Of a stretch of 64,000 nt of DNA, positions 1 through 12,097 are shown piece by piece; within the stretch, counting starts at the first letter, position 1, and every line of letters starts with the position of its first letter. The stretch lies in assembly GCA_022606135.1 (NCBI GenBank), contig JABYQN010000005.1, positions 2,852,001 to 2,916,000 on the forward strand. Reading direction: 5' to 3'. The notes under the pieces are model-generated. The model searched no databases. It had not been told where the DNA came from and worked only from the letters and a program-made list of their open reading frames with translations. Origin of the DNA: Fomes fomentarius (taxonomy: Eukaryota > Basidiomycota > Agaricomycetes > Polyporales > Polyporaceae). Made by a program: the position numbers and the translations under genes.

Positions 1-354
1 TCGCTCTCGATCCCCGCCCACAATACCCTGGAATGGCCGTATTGCACCCGCCCGGCTTCGACTTCTAGGTGCCTAGTGCGCTTCGAATGCGATCATGCAC
101 ACCACACCCAGGCTGAGCATCGCGCCTGCGCACCGTGCGCGTGCCTCGCTCGATTGTGTCTCTCGAGCTTCCGCCCAAGCGTCGGCAGAAGCAGTGGCGA
201 CCGGGGGGGCCGGGCACGGCTTCTCGCTCGCAAGCGCATACGTCACAGAGTCAGCTGGGGCGCAAATTTTACTGCATGTACGCATCCGCCACGGGCGGGT
301 GGTTCTTGCGTTTCGTATGCTGCATCATCTGGGCACTGGCTGACGCTGCTTCCA

Positions 355-368
355 GGGGGGGGGGGGGG
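355..368. repeat. Poly-G tract (14 nt)
   Basis: An uninterrupted run of 14 G. With the C run at 1370-1382 it brackets the gene-poor left end of the window. Length may vary between strains or be affected by sequencing. Confidence 0.9.
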
Positions 369-465
369 AACTGTCGAGCAGCCGCTGGTGATGATCGCGA
401 TCTGGCACACAATCGGGGCCCTTTCAAGACCCTGCACACAACTCGCTCCCCCCATGCACCATGCA

Positions 466-510
466 CTCTCTCACTCACTCACTCACTCACTCTCACTCTC
501 TCTCTCTCCG
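466..510. repeat. TCAC/TC microsatellite
   Basis: About 40 nt of TCAC units passing into TC dinucleotides. Every open frame across it translates to Ser/His/Leu-rich nonsense, which argues against coding use. Confidence 0.9.
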
Positions 511-1369
511 GATTTTCCGTGCCAGCGGTCCCCACTGGCAAGCGAGCTCCCAGCTTTCCGGGAAGGCCTGGCATCGATGCGTGCGCACACACCCCTGGCC
601 CCACCTCTACCCGACCGAGAGATCACCCGAGTTGCCCAAACGTGAAACCGGCCGAGCACCATTGGTGGTGTGTGCGGAGTGTATATACGATACGCTGACC
701 GGGCCCCTCGCATCCGGCCCACCCTCCATTCTCCAGCGCCCTCGTCGGGCCCGGAGCCATTCGCACCGTGCGCCCAACTTCAGGGCTGGGCTGGGGGCCT
801 CGCGTACCAGCCAATGGCACCGGATTGAGGTGGACCGGTCACCTACAAGACGCTCAGTAGCCCCTGGGTTAGTGCCTTCTAGTCTTCTAGCCTTCTAGCC
901 AAATGCCTCTACCTAACGGCGGCTTATCGAAGTGCGAATTGTATATGTAGCCGAGCTATATTGCATCATCACCCCACTAGCAGCAGCGTCAAGGGAGGGG
1001 GCACGGTCTCAGCTTAGCAGAGATCGAGGCCCGAAATTGCTCAACGGTGTACTTGTTGCGCACCGGCATCATGCTCTCGCTTCGCTTGTTCGGCCGCGTG
1101 CCCTCGCAACCGATGCATGGCATGCGTTTGAAACCCTCAGGGCCGGCAAGGGTTCACGGGTCATGGAAAGGTGCGCAAGTACTTATACTATGTACGATTT
1201 TCGCCTGAGCGTACCGCTGGCGGTGCTTGAATGTGCGTGTGGTGAGGTTCTTGCTGCAGACCGATCTGGATCCCCCACACGTCGGTCGATCGTGCATGTC
1301 TGTCGCCCGAGTCACCGAGTGAAACCGGAACAATCACCTGCGACGACAGCTCTGCAAATTCTCACATTG

Positions 1370-1382
1370 CCCCCCCCCCCCC
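1370..1382. repeat. Poly-C tract (13 nt)
   Basis: An uninterrupted run of 13 C about 200 nt downstream of the 3' end of the minus-strand glycolipid transfer gene. It interrupts a long spurious plus-strand open frame. Confidence 0.9.
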
Positions 1383-1583
1383 GCGCAACACAGGTTCTAG
1401 GGCGAGCCAAACTGATGGCAGGGGCAGGTGTTTGCGTCGCCACTGTGAACTGGCGACAGTTGGGCGGCGATTCTGTGCTTCCAAACGGTACACCTGATAA
1501 TTTCCGTGAAATCGTGTTGTACATGAATGAGTCTCGTGATGTATATGTGTGTGTGTTGGGGGTAGATGCGTCGTGAATATGAT

Positions 1584-2502
1584 TCAGAATCCCTTGTTGT
1601 GACCGCCCTTCTCGTAGAAGTCCTCCAGGCGCGCGACAATCTTGGCGAGGGCGTCGAGCCACTTGTTGAGCTCCTCGTTGAGTTTATCAGCCGGCACGGA
1701 CGGACCTCCGGCAGGATCTGCAGCGAGCTTCGTGTAGAAGTCGGCACGGTACGGGCATGCCTTCATCGCGACCTGCAATGATTGCCACACAGATTCCACG
1801 GGAGAAGCGCGCGGGTTCGATTCGGATGTGATTAGCGAGAAGTCGAGACACGGAAAGACGGCATGGGCTTTTTAAGCCGGGGAGAGCCCAAAACGGGGAC
1901 TGACCGAGAAGATGCCCTTGACGATGAAGTTGTGGAACTTCTTGAGCGTGGCGTCGTACGACTTGTTGAAGGCCGCTGAGAGCTCCTCGCTTGGGTTGCT
2001 CTGCGCGGCCTGGAGAGCCTTGCAGGTGAAGGAGAGCCCGCGCAGGAGCCACAGGAGGCCCTCGGTCGCGGTGCGCTTCTTCTCGCCCTTCTCGTTTTCA
2101 ACAAGGAGCTCTAGCGTGGCGGACTTGTCCGGAGTAGCATCGTAGCGAGCTCGGACTTTCTGGATGTGGATGGCCACTGTGATTTAGGGGAACCTATCCG
2201 GCCCGAAGTGCGGGGGTAGAGTCTCACCGCGATGTTGCCCTTCAGATCGGTTTGGACGGGGACAAAAGCAGCAGAACCAAGCAAGTCTGAAGATGCGTTG
2301 GCCGGGTACGCATCCAGGACAATGACACGATACTCACCAAACAAGCCGACGACGCCCTGAGCGGCCTCGAGGAAAGCAAGAGTGTCGACGCCAGCGTCTG
2401 TGATAGGAACGTCCGCGAAAGACTGCGTAACCTCAGCATTCCAGACTTGGGCCACCTATTGTGGCAGAACCATACCTTAACGGTCTCGAGATAGGGTGCC
2501 AT
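1584..2502 (-). CDS. Glycolipid transfer protein (GLTP / HET-C2 type)
   Basis: Small cytosolic protein predicted to move glycosphingolipids between membranes. Five exons (2502-2476, 2422-2338, 2286-2228, 2159-1905, 1772-1584) join in frame to about 204 residues, the normal size for the all-helical GLTP fold. The ligand-site residues of the family are visible: the D-x3-N-x2-K pattern in TDLKGNIAKVR, the Trp in GLLWLLRG, and the His in KKFHNFIVKG. The ATG at 2502 opens MAPYLETVK, followed by a good GTATGG donor. The fungal founder of the family is Podospora HET-C2, which is involved in vegetative incompatibility; such a role here would be inference. The gene is divergent from the methionine sulfoxide reductase gene, with a 240-nt shared upstream region. 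Confidence 0.93.
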
Positions 2503-2742
2503 TGAGATCGATGAGGGTGGGTGTCAAGCTGAATGAAGGCTGCTGGCAGGAAGGAGGCTGTAGTAGTACAGGAGAGATCCGTCGATCATGGACTGATCAG
2601 CGCCCTGCTATCTAATCTTATCTCAACACATCTCTGGCGTGCTTGCGCGTCTCCGCTGTGAGCCTGTGACCATGTCATCTCCCGCGAAACTCAGACAGTC
2701 CCATGAGTCTTTACTTGCCTGCGATACCCACTGTTGACCAAA

Positions 2743-4171
2743 ATGCCGCACGCTGACTCTGCTTTTGTCCCGAATGGGATCGACAGGGAGGCATTCTGGA
2801 GCCACGTCCACGAGCAGCTCAGCCACCTCTTGGCCGGGCAACGGGATTGGGTATGTTTACGTTTGTGTACGGTTATGCACCGGCGGACGTGCTCGCTGAG
2901 TTTGTGCTGCCTAGGTTACTAACCTCGCCAACGCCTCCTCGCTGATCTACAACTCGCTTCTCGCCTATCCCGACTTTGGGACCGGCGACCGCATGGTTAA
3001 TTGGGCCGGTACGTGCTAGTTCCGAGTCGTGTCATGCCACTTCTGTGTACTAGTATGCGCGCGCCAATTCAGGAAAATACGAACCGGGGGCAGATTGGCT
3101 GCTCCACCGATCATTCTACCGGCTATGTCGCCGTGCAACACCTTAGCCGGTCTTCGAAGGCGCGAGCCAGGAAAATAATTCCCGGCTTTCGTCTCCGAGC
3201 GGCGAGGACCCGGGTACGTTCAGGTCGGAGTCCTGCGGATTCCGACCTGACACTCGAGCGCGCAAAATTTACTGTGGTCTTGTTTTATTTTCTGAGAGAT
3301 GACCACCGGTTCGTCGGGTATGGTTTTACCCATGTTCTTGGTCACCTTGGCCACTGTCAGATACCCACGGTGTGACACCCGGGTACGGAGCCATGCAACA
3401 AGCACCCCAAAGCATCGGAATTATTGCAATGTAAGCCGTGTAGATCGGCCAGTTGTTCCTTGGCCGCGTATGGTAGCTGCATCCAACATGTGACGACTGG
3501 CATTATTACTCGGCCCCCTTTGTGACAGATCACATGGTACCTCTGCATGATGTGTTTCAGAAGACGAACCGACCAAATGTACCTATCTTCGCAGTACAGG
3601 TGCCGCCTCACGTTCTTCGCAGCGCGGCGGCTCGCACAAGTACTTCTCCGACCCATTTTTTTTTTCCAAATCCGTCACGTCCGATGTGTTATGGTGGCCC
3701 CGCCACCATGCTTTTAGTGTGATTGTGATTGTGGTTCTAACACATGTTGTATTCCTCCTAGGTTTCTACGTCCACGCCGCGCTCTTTCCCACCCCTAGGT
3801 TCGGTCCAGCCGTCCAGACACAGAATCCGCCGTCCGAAAGGCTCCTACTAGGACCTTTCTCGGGGAGGCCTGCCTGCCAGCTAATCCAAGTCTCACCGGA
3901 GAAGGCGCGAGGCGTCTGCGCCGATGCGTACCTCCAGAAGAAGACGCTTGTCGTGCCCGACGTCGAGGCCTACCCCGGCCACATCGCATGCGACGGCGAG
4001 ACGAAGAGCGAGGTCGTGATCCCGCTGCTTCTGAAAGTGGCTGGCGAGCAGGAGGAGCGCGCGATCGGAGTGCTCGACCTGGATTCCTTGGCGCTCGAGG
4101 GGTTCGATGAGCGTGACAGGGTGGGGTTAGAGAGAATTGCGAAGCTCGTGGTTGATGCGTGTGATTGGTAG
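2743..4171 (+). CDS. Free methionine-R-sulfoxide reductase (GAF-domain fRMsr)
   Basis: Reduces free methionine-(R)-sulfoxide with thioredoxin, an oxidative-stress repair enzyme related to yeast YKL069W. Exons 2743-2850, 2915-3008 and 3762-4171 join in frame to about 203 residues making one GAF domain. The sequence reads through family landmarks: NWAGFYVHAALF, LLLGPFSGRPACQ, ARGVCADAY and YPGHIACDGETKSEVV. All three family cysteines are present (GRPACQ, GVCAD, HIACD). The start is the ATG of MPHADSAFVP. Intron 2 is 753 nt, more than ten times the local norm, with no coding match recognised inside. The exon borders are clean GT/AG and the protein is uninterrupted, so the gene looks functional. 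Confidence 0.93.
3219..3250. repeat. Perfect 10-bp hairpin inside the long fRMsr intron
   Basis: Arms TCAGGTCGGA (3220-3229) and TCCGACCTGA (3241-3250) flank an 11-nt loop, in the middle of the 753-nt intron. It could be a remnant of an inserted element or an RNA structure that brings the distant splice sites together. No function can be shown from the sequence. Confidence 0.6.
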
Positions 4172-6154
4172 GACTTTGGCCGTGACGCACTATAAGAGGA
4201 AAAAATCGGGGTTTGGAACGGAGCTGGTCGGATGGTGTGCTTTTCCCGAGCGCGAATGTTCGGCGCCGTTGCAGATCCACTGTCTCCTAGCTTTCCTAGA
4301 CTCCGCACGTCCCAAGTAGGGGATGCGTGTCGAGCTGAGCGCAGGTACGTCTTCTCGAAAACTGCTAGGCGAGTTCTCGACCCCTGCACTTCCTTGGTCA
4401 CGGCATCTTTCAACACACCGTGTAAGCGGTGGACCCCGGGCCTTGATTCCTCCTATCCACCAACCACCATCCCATCGCTACGGGAAGAACTGAAGGGCCG
4501 TCCGACGTCGGGTATGCGCATCCTTAGTTGAGATAAAGTTCCCTTCCGGTTACTCATCCGAAGCTACTGTGCCTCCTCGTGGCTGTCAGCCACATTGTTT
4601 ATCCCGAGAGCTTCCAACGGCATGAGCGTTCGACTTCTAGAAGGCATTCAGCCTCGCCTCGGTTCGGAAAGCACGGATTTCATGTAATTTCAGTCGACGG
4701 AATTGTGACGGGCGCAGGAGTGACGTCGGACGTTTCCACACTCCGACGCAGACGGTCCGTCTTGTATTCCCATTCAGCCGTGGCGCGCAGATGGCTATGG
4801 CACTGACAGAAGTTTCAGCTCAGAACTTGATGCAATCCTCCAAACACCCGCAGAACATGTGGGCCCATCCGATTCGTGCGGACGCTCAGTGTCCTACTAG
4901 AACCTTAATCGGGTGAAATTCTACCCCAGGATGCTAGTGTCAGTGAGCGACACTTGCATAGTGAGCACTGTGTCACTGTACATCTATGAGCACTTCGTGC
5001 AAGCGATGCAGCCTCAGGGCCATGCCAGAACCGGCAACGAATCTACCAACGCGGGAGAAGATCTGTCAGTCTCACTACGGTGCAATGATACCAAACCTTC
5101 CCCACTCAAGTGGTCCACTAGCGGGATGCTCCGGCGGAGTAACTCTATCCCTCGGTTATCGAGGAGAACCTGGGGCTTCAACTCATCCGACTCGGAGAAG
5201 GTCCGAGTCTTGGCACGCGACGTCTGCTCCATGTTAGTGTTGAACCGGCGTCGGAGCCATGTACGAATCCCGACTGCCAACCTGTCTAGGTGAGTCAATA
5301 TCAAATTTGAATTCTTTAGAGACGCTCTCTGATCGGCCGTCATAAGAAACAGGAAGTCCCCGGGAAGCCAATTAGGCCAATTGGCGGAAACTTCACCTAA
5401 AATAGCTCAGGGTTATACCATTCTCACTGCGTCCCTCTTAGACGTCTCTCCACTGCTACCTTCTCAAATCCACCGATAGGAATAGAGCAGAGGAGGTGAG
5501 GTGGATTCTTGAACATAGAAGCGTAATACGACCACCAAGGTCTCCGATCGCACGGGGCACCGCTTGAGTATCTAGGAGGGCCCGGATAGGGTCCAGGGGC
5601 CTTATTCAACTAGGCTTAGGAAAAATCACTTCAAAGACGCAACTTAAAGAGGCAGTGAAACGGTAGAGGGGCTCGTACGGCATGTATGATCATCAGCACT
5701 ACAGCGTGCTGATCGTCGCGCGGCCTGACCATTGCCAGTGTTCACGATTTGAATAGCACATACAATGCGCACTGACGGCCACGGTCCGAACTGGCCTCTT
5801 CCCTGGGCGTAGGTTACAGGGTCATGTCACTTGTAGATGAGGTGGTATCATGATAGGTAAGGGATGCAAGCATCGAGCCTTGCGCACATCTCATTAGCGA
5901 GAACCACGCACGAACCGCGCCGTTTCAGTTGTAGCACCTGCGGGAATACCAAGACAATCATTGGTCAGAAGACCAGACCCCGCTCAAGCCTCATATGGGG
6001 GGTGTCATGGTCCAGGGCTTTCGTACGTATCACGCGCGATTTCAGAGCAAATATGAGAAGCTCAAGCTCCGCCTGAAGCTGAGCGTCATGACATGCATAG
6101 ATTCGAAACGCATCCTTACAAATCTAGCGCCCTTATGCCTCGTATCTGTATTGT
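4172..6154. other. Gene-free intergenic region (2 kb)
   Basis: Only short overlapping open frames are seen. The longest minus-strand frame (5014-5343) has no recognisable domain or convincing splice partners. The region separates the plus-strand sulfoxide reductase from the 3' end of the minus-strand cysteinyl-tRNA synthetase. Confidence 0.5.
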
Positions 6155-9100
6155 CTACTCTCGCTGCTCCTTCTTCCACTGAAAAAATTCCTCGTGCCGT
6201 TTCTTTTGCAGGGTCCACTCCTTCTGGGCCTTCTTGCCCGCGTTCTTGCTGAGCTCCTTGCCCTCTCCATCCGTCAGCGGGAGGCCGTCCGCGTCCCAGC
6301 TGCCGTACGTGCCTTCAGGCACATTTGGCGGCTTGAACAGCTCCTGAGGCGGGACGCGCCCCTTCTCAAGCGCAGCGAGCCGCTTCTGTCGCTCTGCTTC
6401 AACCGCTGCGGCCTTGCGAGCAGCCTTTGCCTCCGCCTCCGCGCGCTTCTCGTCACGCGCCTTGACGAGTTCTGCGGGTGGTACGAGCTTCACGAGCGCC
6501 TTGCCGTCTGCATCGTGGTAATCCCGCGAGGCATGTCGAAGCCGGCACGGCGGCAATACACGCGCGGGAGCATGCGCGTGAGAACAGGGAAGAGAAGGGA
6601 GGACGCATAGGTCATTTTTGACGTAGGTTGGGTGTGATGGGACACGCGCGCGGTGCCGTGCATGTGTGTGTCGTCATACGTTCCACAAAGTTCGAGGGGG
6701 CGGCGTTAAGGTAGCGGCCGTTTGGGTTCGAAGCAGGGAATCGTGTCCAGTTGTGCGATGGGGAGAGCGCCTGAGAGTCAGTAGCCTGTTCGACCGAATA
6801 ACCGGCTGGTCCCACGCACCTTCCTGATCATCCAGGGCCACACCGAGGGGCACCAAGTCTACATCCCGCAACTTGTCAGAGAGCGCGAGAATGTCCTTGA
6901 GAGCGCTGTCACTCTTGCTGATTGCGAGCTGTCGCACACCGTCCCGGAAGGACGAGAGCGTCCTGAGGTACGGCAGCAGTATCTCTTCGCGCTGACAACG
7001 AAAAGATTTATGAGTTGCTGAGCGACACGACTGGCGACCCGTCGCCGGTCTGAAGGCATGGATGTACATACGTTGACGCCTCCCTCATCCGCAGTCCTCT
7101 CCTGACCCCAGCCGAGTTCGTTAGACTCCCCTTCACCGAGCCCGAACATACGTAACATGTCGCCAATCCAGCGCGCGACGCGCTTGACCAGCCCAATCTC
7201 GACACTGCCGATGGGCGCCCTGAGGTAGACATTGGTGCGCGATACAAGGTCTCGGAGCACATTGAGTGCTTCTGGGGTATTGAATGAGTCGCTCAGGGCC
7301 GCACGGAATGCCGCTTGGCTCGCATGAAGGCTGTCAACGACAGTTCAAGCAGTCAGTAAACGTGTGTAAGGTCGCTTGTGGTACAGGCCATGTACATGGC
7401 GCTACCGCTACAGTAGGAAAGCACTCTACCTGTCTGTAAGCTCTCGCTCGGCCTGCTGGAAATGGTTCGCATCATCCAGCTTCGGGCCTTCAGCATCTGA
7501 CTGCGCCACAAGCGCCTTCACGTTGGTGAAGAAGTTCTATAGAACAAGGTTAAGAATATAACAATTTGTCTGGCGTGCGACAGATGAAGGGAACTGCGCA
7601 CGTTGAATGTTGTCTCAATGCCACGGACCTCTCCTGTCATGAGAGACTCCGAGAAGTCAACTTTGGCATTCCATAACTGCGTCAAGAAAGCAAGACGCAG
7701 TTGGCGCGCGGTGTATTTCTGAAGAATTTCCTGATTGGTGGGGTTAGTCGGGCCCTGTCAGGACAAAGGAACAGGCGCTGCTCACGTCAATCGTGATAAA
7801 GTTCTTCAGGGATTTGCTCATCTTCAGACCCTCAATATGCAGATGACCTGTGTGAAGGAAGTAATTCACCCATGCCGGGCAGTTATGGTATGCCTAGATG
7901 ACAGGATCACGATCCAAGTATGGAGGTGCGACATGAGAAGTTCGAAGGGATACCCGGATGCCTCAAGTGACACACACACCTCTGACTGCGCTAGCTCATT
8001 GTCGTGGTGCGGGAATGCGAGATCGATGCCACCGGAATGGATGTCCATGCCCTCGCCGAAAATGGCAGATGCCATCACAGAGCACTCAATATGCCAACCA
8101 GGGCGGCCAGGGCCCCACGGCGACGGCCATGACGGTTCACCAGGCTTAGACGCCTTCCATAACGCGAAATCTGCGGGAGAGCGACGACCCGTGGTGACAG
8201 ATAATGCACCTTCGCCCTCTTCCAGCAAAGCCAGGTCGCCCTTGCTCCATGGCGCCAGCTTCGCGTATGAGTGACCGTCTGCTTTGTCAAACGTGCGTGT
8301 GTCGAAGTAAACGCTGCCGTCAACTTCGTACCCGTATCCGTTCTTGACGATACCATCGACGAAGGAGACAACTTCGGGTACGTATTCGGTCACGCGGGTA
8401 AGCGTGTCTGGGTCGCGTACACGCAGGCGACGCATGTCCTTGAAGAATTCGCCCTCCCAGTATGCAGCAAGGCTACGGAAGATTGTGTGGTCGCTCACGG
8501 TGCTCCCAAACTGTCTTGAGGTTAACACAAGGTTCGGCACGTGCGGGACCCGCTCACCTGCTTGTCCAGCGCGAGCGCTAGGACATCCTTGGACGCATCG
8601 ATCAGCGTGTGAGCGAGCTCCACAGCTGTTTGTCCCGATCCGAGCTGCTGCTCTGCGCGAGTGAACGCAGTATACGTTGCGTTCTGGCCCACGATTAAAG
8701 TGCGCTCACACGAGTGGGGCTGAGTGTACGTACTGCTGCGTTGAAGTGCATCTCGAACTTCTCGTCCTTCTGCAGGCCGGCTTGTCTCCACGCCTTGTCC
8801 TGGAAGCGTTCGACTAGCGTCGGCCACGTCTCCTTCTCTGTCCCACTTGCGACTTGATCCGCTTCCGGCAACCCCTTGCCGACCTTGGACTGGACATACG
8901 ACACCCACGCTGCGTGCACTTGCTCAACCAACTCTGGGCTGAGTGCTGTGGTCTCCGAACGCAGCTTCGATATGAGGTGATTGTGACGAGCACGAAGGAT
9001 GATCTAGATGCAGCTTCTAGTGAGAATCCACGAAGACACCCATGTCAGACCTTAATGCTGTTAAATGAGAAGATAGGAACAGTGATAGAGCAGCAGTCCA

Positions 9101-10035
9101 ATCACGTCCATCGGCGGAAATGTATGCAGACCATTTGCCCATGGTACATCTCTCATAAGGGTACATCGTGCACTTCTTCTGCACCAGAAGTGAGGCACGC
9201 CTTGCGTGTAGAAACATGGTTGTGAAAGGTGCTTCATGACAGCATCTGGTAGCCGCTTGTGAAGGTTCGATACAGAGAGATTGGACTGAACTTGGGCGTA
9301 ACTCGGTTAGACAGAAAACTGCTTCATAGAAACGCACTCGATCGTCCCTCCCCGTGTCGAGGGCCATGTGACACAGGTCATAGGATATGTTCCTTAGGAC
9401 GTAATTCCAAGGTCATGGAGCAGGAACAAGGCTTCTGGATGACGTTGGGACAGGTGCGTTCTCGAGCAGTGTGCACATTTCCAACGCCATTCTTTGTCTT
9501 GGAAAGGGGGTATCCAAAGAGGGTATACATACCTTGTCATCTATGTCTGTGATGTTCATGACGAAATGAACGTCGTATCCAAAGTAATCTGTCACTATTC
9601 TCCGGAGAATGTCCTGGGTGACGTAGTTCCTACATAGTATCGCACATGCTGGATTACTTGAGCCCTCTTCTCAGGGTTGTATTGACTCACCTAGCATGTC
9701 CCATATGTGAGGCATCGTACACCGTAGGACCGCAATTGTACCACTTCACATGCCGTCCGGTTATTGGCACAAATTCCGTCTACAGCAGACGAGCTTCAGC
9801 TATGCGTCTCCCACGGGTGATGACGCATCAACCGGACACGGACTTTGGTACGCGTGAGCGAGTTGTAGACCTTGAGAACTGGCTCGGGAGCCTTCTGGGT
9901 CGGTAGCGACCAAGGGGGTTGTTGTACAGCCATGCAGGATCGTGCCGAGTCTCGAAAACGCAGTGCGGACCGAGAGAGGGACCTTGGTGATAGTTTCCGG
10001 GGAGATGGCAGAAAGATAAAGGAACGAGAAAGCAT
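6155..10035 (-). CDS. CRS1: Cysteinyl-tRNA synthetase, probably dual-targeted
   Basis: Class I synthetase that charges tRNA-Cys. Splicing on the minus strand gives, in order: the HIGH-type motif in [25 protein letters not shown], the zinc-site segment [10 protein letters not shown] with [14 protein letters not shown], and the KMSKS loop in [10 protein letters not shown] (near 7810-7824). A DALR-like helical region follows, then the long Lys/Ala/Glu-rich eukaryotic C-terminal extension ending KKEQRE. The ATG at 10035 adds 34 residues rich in Arg and Ser with one acidic residue, resembling a mitochondrial presequence. The next in-frame ATG at 9933 (MAVQQPPW) would give a cytosolic form. An unusually long intron (9004-9532, 529 nt) follows DIDDK; most others are 50-70 nt. 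No second CysRS gene is seen in the window. Confidence 0.93.
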
Positions 10036-10152
10036 CCACGCGGTTGCTCTTTAATCTCGGCGGAGCCAGTGCACCTCTCAACCTGCGATCGCGTTATGAG
10101 TTAAAGTTGTGCAATGGCGCCTATCTCGACCCGGTCCGGTCGTCCGTTTGAA

Positions 10153-10180
10153 TCGATCTCGACTCGATCTCGACTCGATC
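10153..10180. repeat. 11-bp tandem repeat (TCGATCTCGAC)
   Basis: Two full copies and a 6-nt partial copy of TCGATCTCGAC, 120 nt upstream of the first cysteinyl-tRNA synthetase ATG. Each unit carries overlapping CGATC/TCGA palindromic cores, so it could be a clustered protein-binding site. That is inference. Confidence 0.7.
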
Positions 10181-10920
10181 CAACTCGAAATTGAACACGG
10201 TTTTACTGAAACAGAGTCAGAGCTGAGCAGGACGAGTCATTTCGTCGCACACTGCAGCGCCAGATATACAATGACTACCAGAATGGTAATACTACGTGAG
10301 TTCTTCGGGGGAACGTACGGACGCGTTATGACTCTTCTGTATCGATATCAGCCGTCGCGGGGCGAGCTCAAATGTGTATACGGATGGACGATCGTGTGTT
10401 TGGTGTTTGTATACCCAATCATAATGCCTCACTGCTGGATCTGAGGAGAAACTTCGTACTGAATGAGCAATCCTCAATCATTTTGACATTCCATTGGCTC
10501 AAGAACCATGTATGATACTCCACTTCAGATAAAGTCTGGAAAGAAACGGTAGTATTTAACACATGTATATTGTGCACTTGCAGCAAAGGATACTTGAGTA
10601 CCAACTACACTGTACTGGTAGTGTACAAGTAGTAGGAGCCCCCGTGCCGACCCGCCCTGCCCTAAAGTGGTCCGTGCGCAAGCCCCGGAGTATATATACC
10701 TTCCTCAGACGTACGAACAACTCATACTTACCTTGATGGCACAAGCCCCTTCATGTACCTGGGTTTGTGGGCCGTGGGGGCCTCTCATAGCACGGCGACC
10801 ATGTCCCCAGGGGGCAATTGCGGTTTGTATGGGCTTCGGCTCATGCACCGTCTCAATATTTTCCTGTCCTGCTTCGGCCCTCGGGCTGGGCAGGCCGTTT
10901 ATTTTTGTTCTTACGTCCGC

Positions 10921-10936
10921 CTAACCCTAACCCTAT
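10921..10936. repeat. Short interstitial telomere-like motif
   Basis: CTAACCCTAACCCTAT: two CCCTAA units plus a partial copy, the complement of the TTAGGG repeat common in fungi. It is too short to be a telomere and could be chance, a repaired break or a binding site for a telobox factor. Confidence 0.5.
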
Positions 10937-12097
10937 GTGATTGCCATATTCAGCAATACTGTCAAAAGAACTTCTGCACGCCAAGTTCTTAGTTCTATCC
11001 TGTCAATTGTTACTGTATGCCCTACGACTTTGTATGTCACCTCTATGATCGCCTGATGTCTACCTAGGTGACGCGTGAGAAATTGATTCGTACTAGTGGC
11101 TTGGACTTCGAACACTCCACATGCTTGTGTACAATACTATTCCAGAAGACTAGTACATCGAGAATCGGGAAGTTACTAGGGTTCCCTCCGATGCACCTGC
11201 AACACCTTGGTAAACGTGAAGCAGTAGATGAGAACATCCCTAGCAATCTCTTTCACTCATCAGCTCGTCAACCGTCCCACTATCGTTCATGACCTTCACC
11301 TACTTGGTATGCCTTGAGGCACTATCCCGGGCCACCGTCCATTCATGCACTGTCGATGCCGAACACTACTACTAGATTTGACCCCTTCTTAGGCTCCTCC
11401 CTACTACTTGGGATGCAGCAGACTATATCATGTGGGTGCAGAACTTTGGCTTCTGTGCTTCTGCTCTCCGAGTCCCTCGCCAGGTTGTACCCTAGGCCTC
11501 CGGAAAAAATGGGGCATGTGAGCATGCCCACGACTCTTGTATGTTGAGTATGGACAATACCGTTCCACACTGCCGATAGTTGTCCGCAAACTTGCAACAC
11601 ATTTCTTCACAGCCTGGGAGAGGCTCCACCCAAATTGAAGCCCGACTCGAATTAGTCGTTAACCAGTGTGGATGGTGATTCAAGGTGCTTCCTAACACCC
11701 TCTTTAGGAGCTTCGAGCTAGTAGGACATGACAGTACTATTTGGTCTATAAACTAGCCCAAACTCGAGCCTGACTTGGATGGACCAGGAGTTGAGGTCCT
11801 TGACATTGTCAATCTCAAAAACCGAATTTGAACCTGGTTATAAGGTTGTACAATTTACGAATACTAGTACGTAGCCAAATCCCCTGGCTCTATGCTACCT
11901 GAACACTGTACTACACTCGAGTGCAGGTCATACGATGAGTTCTATGTAACCTTAACCTTACCCCGATCACGCCTTATGACGTCATCTTTTCCTCCGTTGC
12001 CGTACTCCAGTAGCTTGAACAACTTTGCAGGCTAAGCTATCATAGCCTAGACTGTTCAAGCTGTCCTATTGCACTGCTCCTGGAGCTTGAAGCACAA

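Larger units (their letters stand above)
1..1583. other. Gene-free low-complexity region
   Basis: No convincing gene is visible. Open frames on both strands overlap one another, begin at non-ATG codons and run across homopolymers and simple repeats, and none has splice-joined coding character. The stretch holds a 14-nt G tract, a TCAC/TC microsatellite and a 13-nt C tract. It may include the 3' flank of the convergent glycolipid transfer gene and the flank of a gene outside the window. Confidence 0.6.
10036..12097. other. Gene-free intergenic region (2 kb)
   Basis: Lies between the divergently transcribed cysteinyl-tRNA synthetase and cysteine synthase genes. Open frames are short and mostly lack ATG starts. 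It contains an 11-bp tandem repeat close to the synthetase promoter and a short telomere-like motif, described separately. No gene or recognisable transposon was identified. Confidence 0.5.

Noticed and set aside
76..698. Several long overlapping plus-strand ORFs of 140-190 codons
   Set aside because: They run through a TCAC microsatellite and a poly-G tract, overlap in different frames, and show no domain or splice logic.
932..1576. 214-codon plus-strand ORF
   Set aside because: It starts with GTG, crosses a 13-nt C run and has no recognisable domain; an ATG start is not available near its beginning.
1803..1830. tRNA B-box-like string GGGTTCGATTC
   Set aside because: It lies in a glycolipid transfer gene intron, and no matching T-stem, anticodon arm or acceptor stem can be formed around it.
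5014..5343. 109-codon minus-strand ORF in the 2-kb gap
   Set aside because: No splice partners and no domain; its start is not supported by neighbouring coding sequence.
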